A DNA stretch of 64,000 bases, from the NCBI GenBank assembly GCA_038496675.1, contig CM076660.1:17022182-17086181 (forward strand), in the 5' to 3' direction. A program made the position numbers and the translations under genes. The stretch's first letter is position 1. Each line of letters opens with the position of its first letter. The notes beneath the pieces were generated by a model. That model saw only the letters and a program-made list of their open reading frames with translations, made no database searches and was not told the origin of the DNA. This DNA comes from Rachycentron canadum (Eukaryota > Chordata > Actinopteri > Carangiformes > Rachycentridae). This document shows positions 63,833-64,000 of this stretch, one piece after another.

Positions 63833-64000
63833 TCAGCTGCAGGGACCTATAGCACTCAAGATGCCTGCTGTGGGCCTGTTTAGCTCACTGCGTACAGTAC
63901 AGCATTAACTTCACTAAAGTTGGAGATTTGGTTCCCAGCAAGAGTATCAGCTGTTCCACACTTAAGCTGAAAACTGCAGGTGTTCCTCTACTCAGTTCTT

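Larger units (their letters stand above)
62270..64000 (-). other. fgf11 intron 2 (partial), with dispersed repeats
   Basis: Exon 2 of the FGF family (about 111 nt, encoding the GIVT-LF-RQG-YLQ region) was looked for on the minus strand and not found before the right edge, so intron 2 extends past the window. The segment holds a dispersed repeat at about 62940-63395, a TG microsatellite at 63456-63494 and an orphan ORF at 63605-63832. Confidence 0.6.

Overview
This window is vertebrate nuclear DNA, almost certainly from a teleost fish. The genes are split into many exons with GT-AG introns, the encoded proteins match vertebrate families, the background is AT-rich and full of microsatellites, and the repeats are fish-type (Tc1-like transposon, tRNA-derived SINE, L2-type LINE, DIRS-like retroelement). 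No prokaryotic operon, CRISPR array, rRNA or tRNA gene was found. An assembly gap of Ns lies at 33124-33520.

Four protein-coding genes can be reconstructed. (1) kcnip1 (+, 1851-16198, 3' UTR to about 17225) encodes KChIP1, an EF-hand subunit of Kv4 potassium channels. It has two alternative first exons, at 1851-1938 and 9452-9509, spliced to seven shared exons. (2) npm1 (+, 19134-23883, 3' UTR to about 25050) encodes nucleophosmin, a nucleolar histone and ribosome-assembly chaperone of 297 residues in eleven exons. (3) A claudin-7-type tight-junction gene (-, 28537-31610) has four exons and 207 residues. (4) An FGF-homologous-factor gene, best read as fgf11 (-, 51174 to beyond the right edge), has its last three coding exons here; exons 1 and 2 lie outside the window.

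Layout: 1-1850 is upstream or promoter sequence; 1851-17.2 kb is kcnip1; 17.2-18.9 kb is intergenic; 18.9-25.1 kb is npm1; 25.1-27.7 kb is intergenic; 27.7-32 kb is the claudin with a CpG-rich 5' end; 32-51 kb is a gene-poor interval with the gap and decayed transposable elements; 51-64 kb is the 3' half of fgf11, with a 10.6-kb intron that holds a long inverted repeat and an L2-type repeat. The genes do not form a pathway. The block joins the human 5q35 pair KCNIP1/NPM1 to the human 17p13.1 pair CLDN7/FGF11.

I found no convincing undescribed biological system. The observations most worth checking are the two-promoter structure of kcnip1, the direct repeats flanking npm1 exon 1, a near-perfect 29-bp hairpin at 25350-25421, a perfect Grainyhead palindrome in the claudin intron, the long inverted repeat at 52.3-52.6 kb, and two orphan ORFs.
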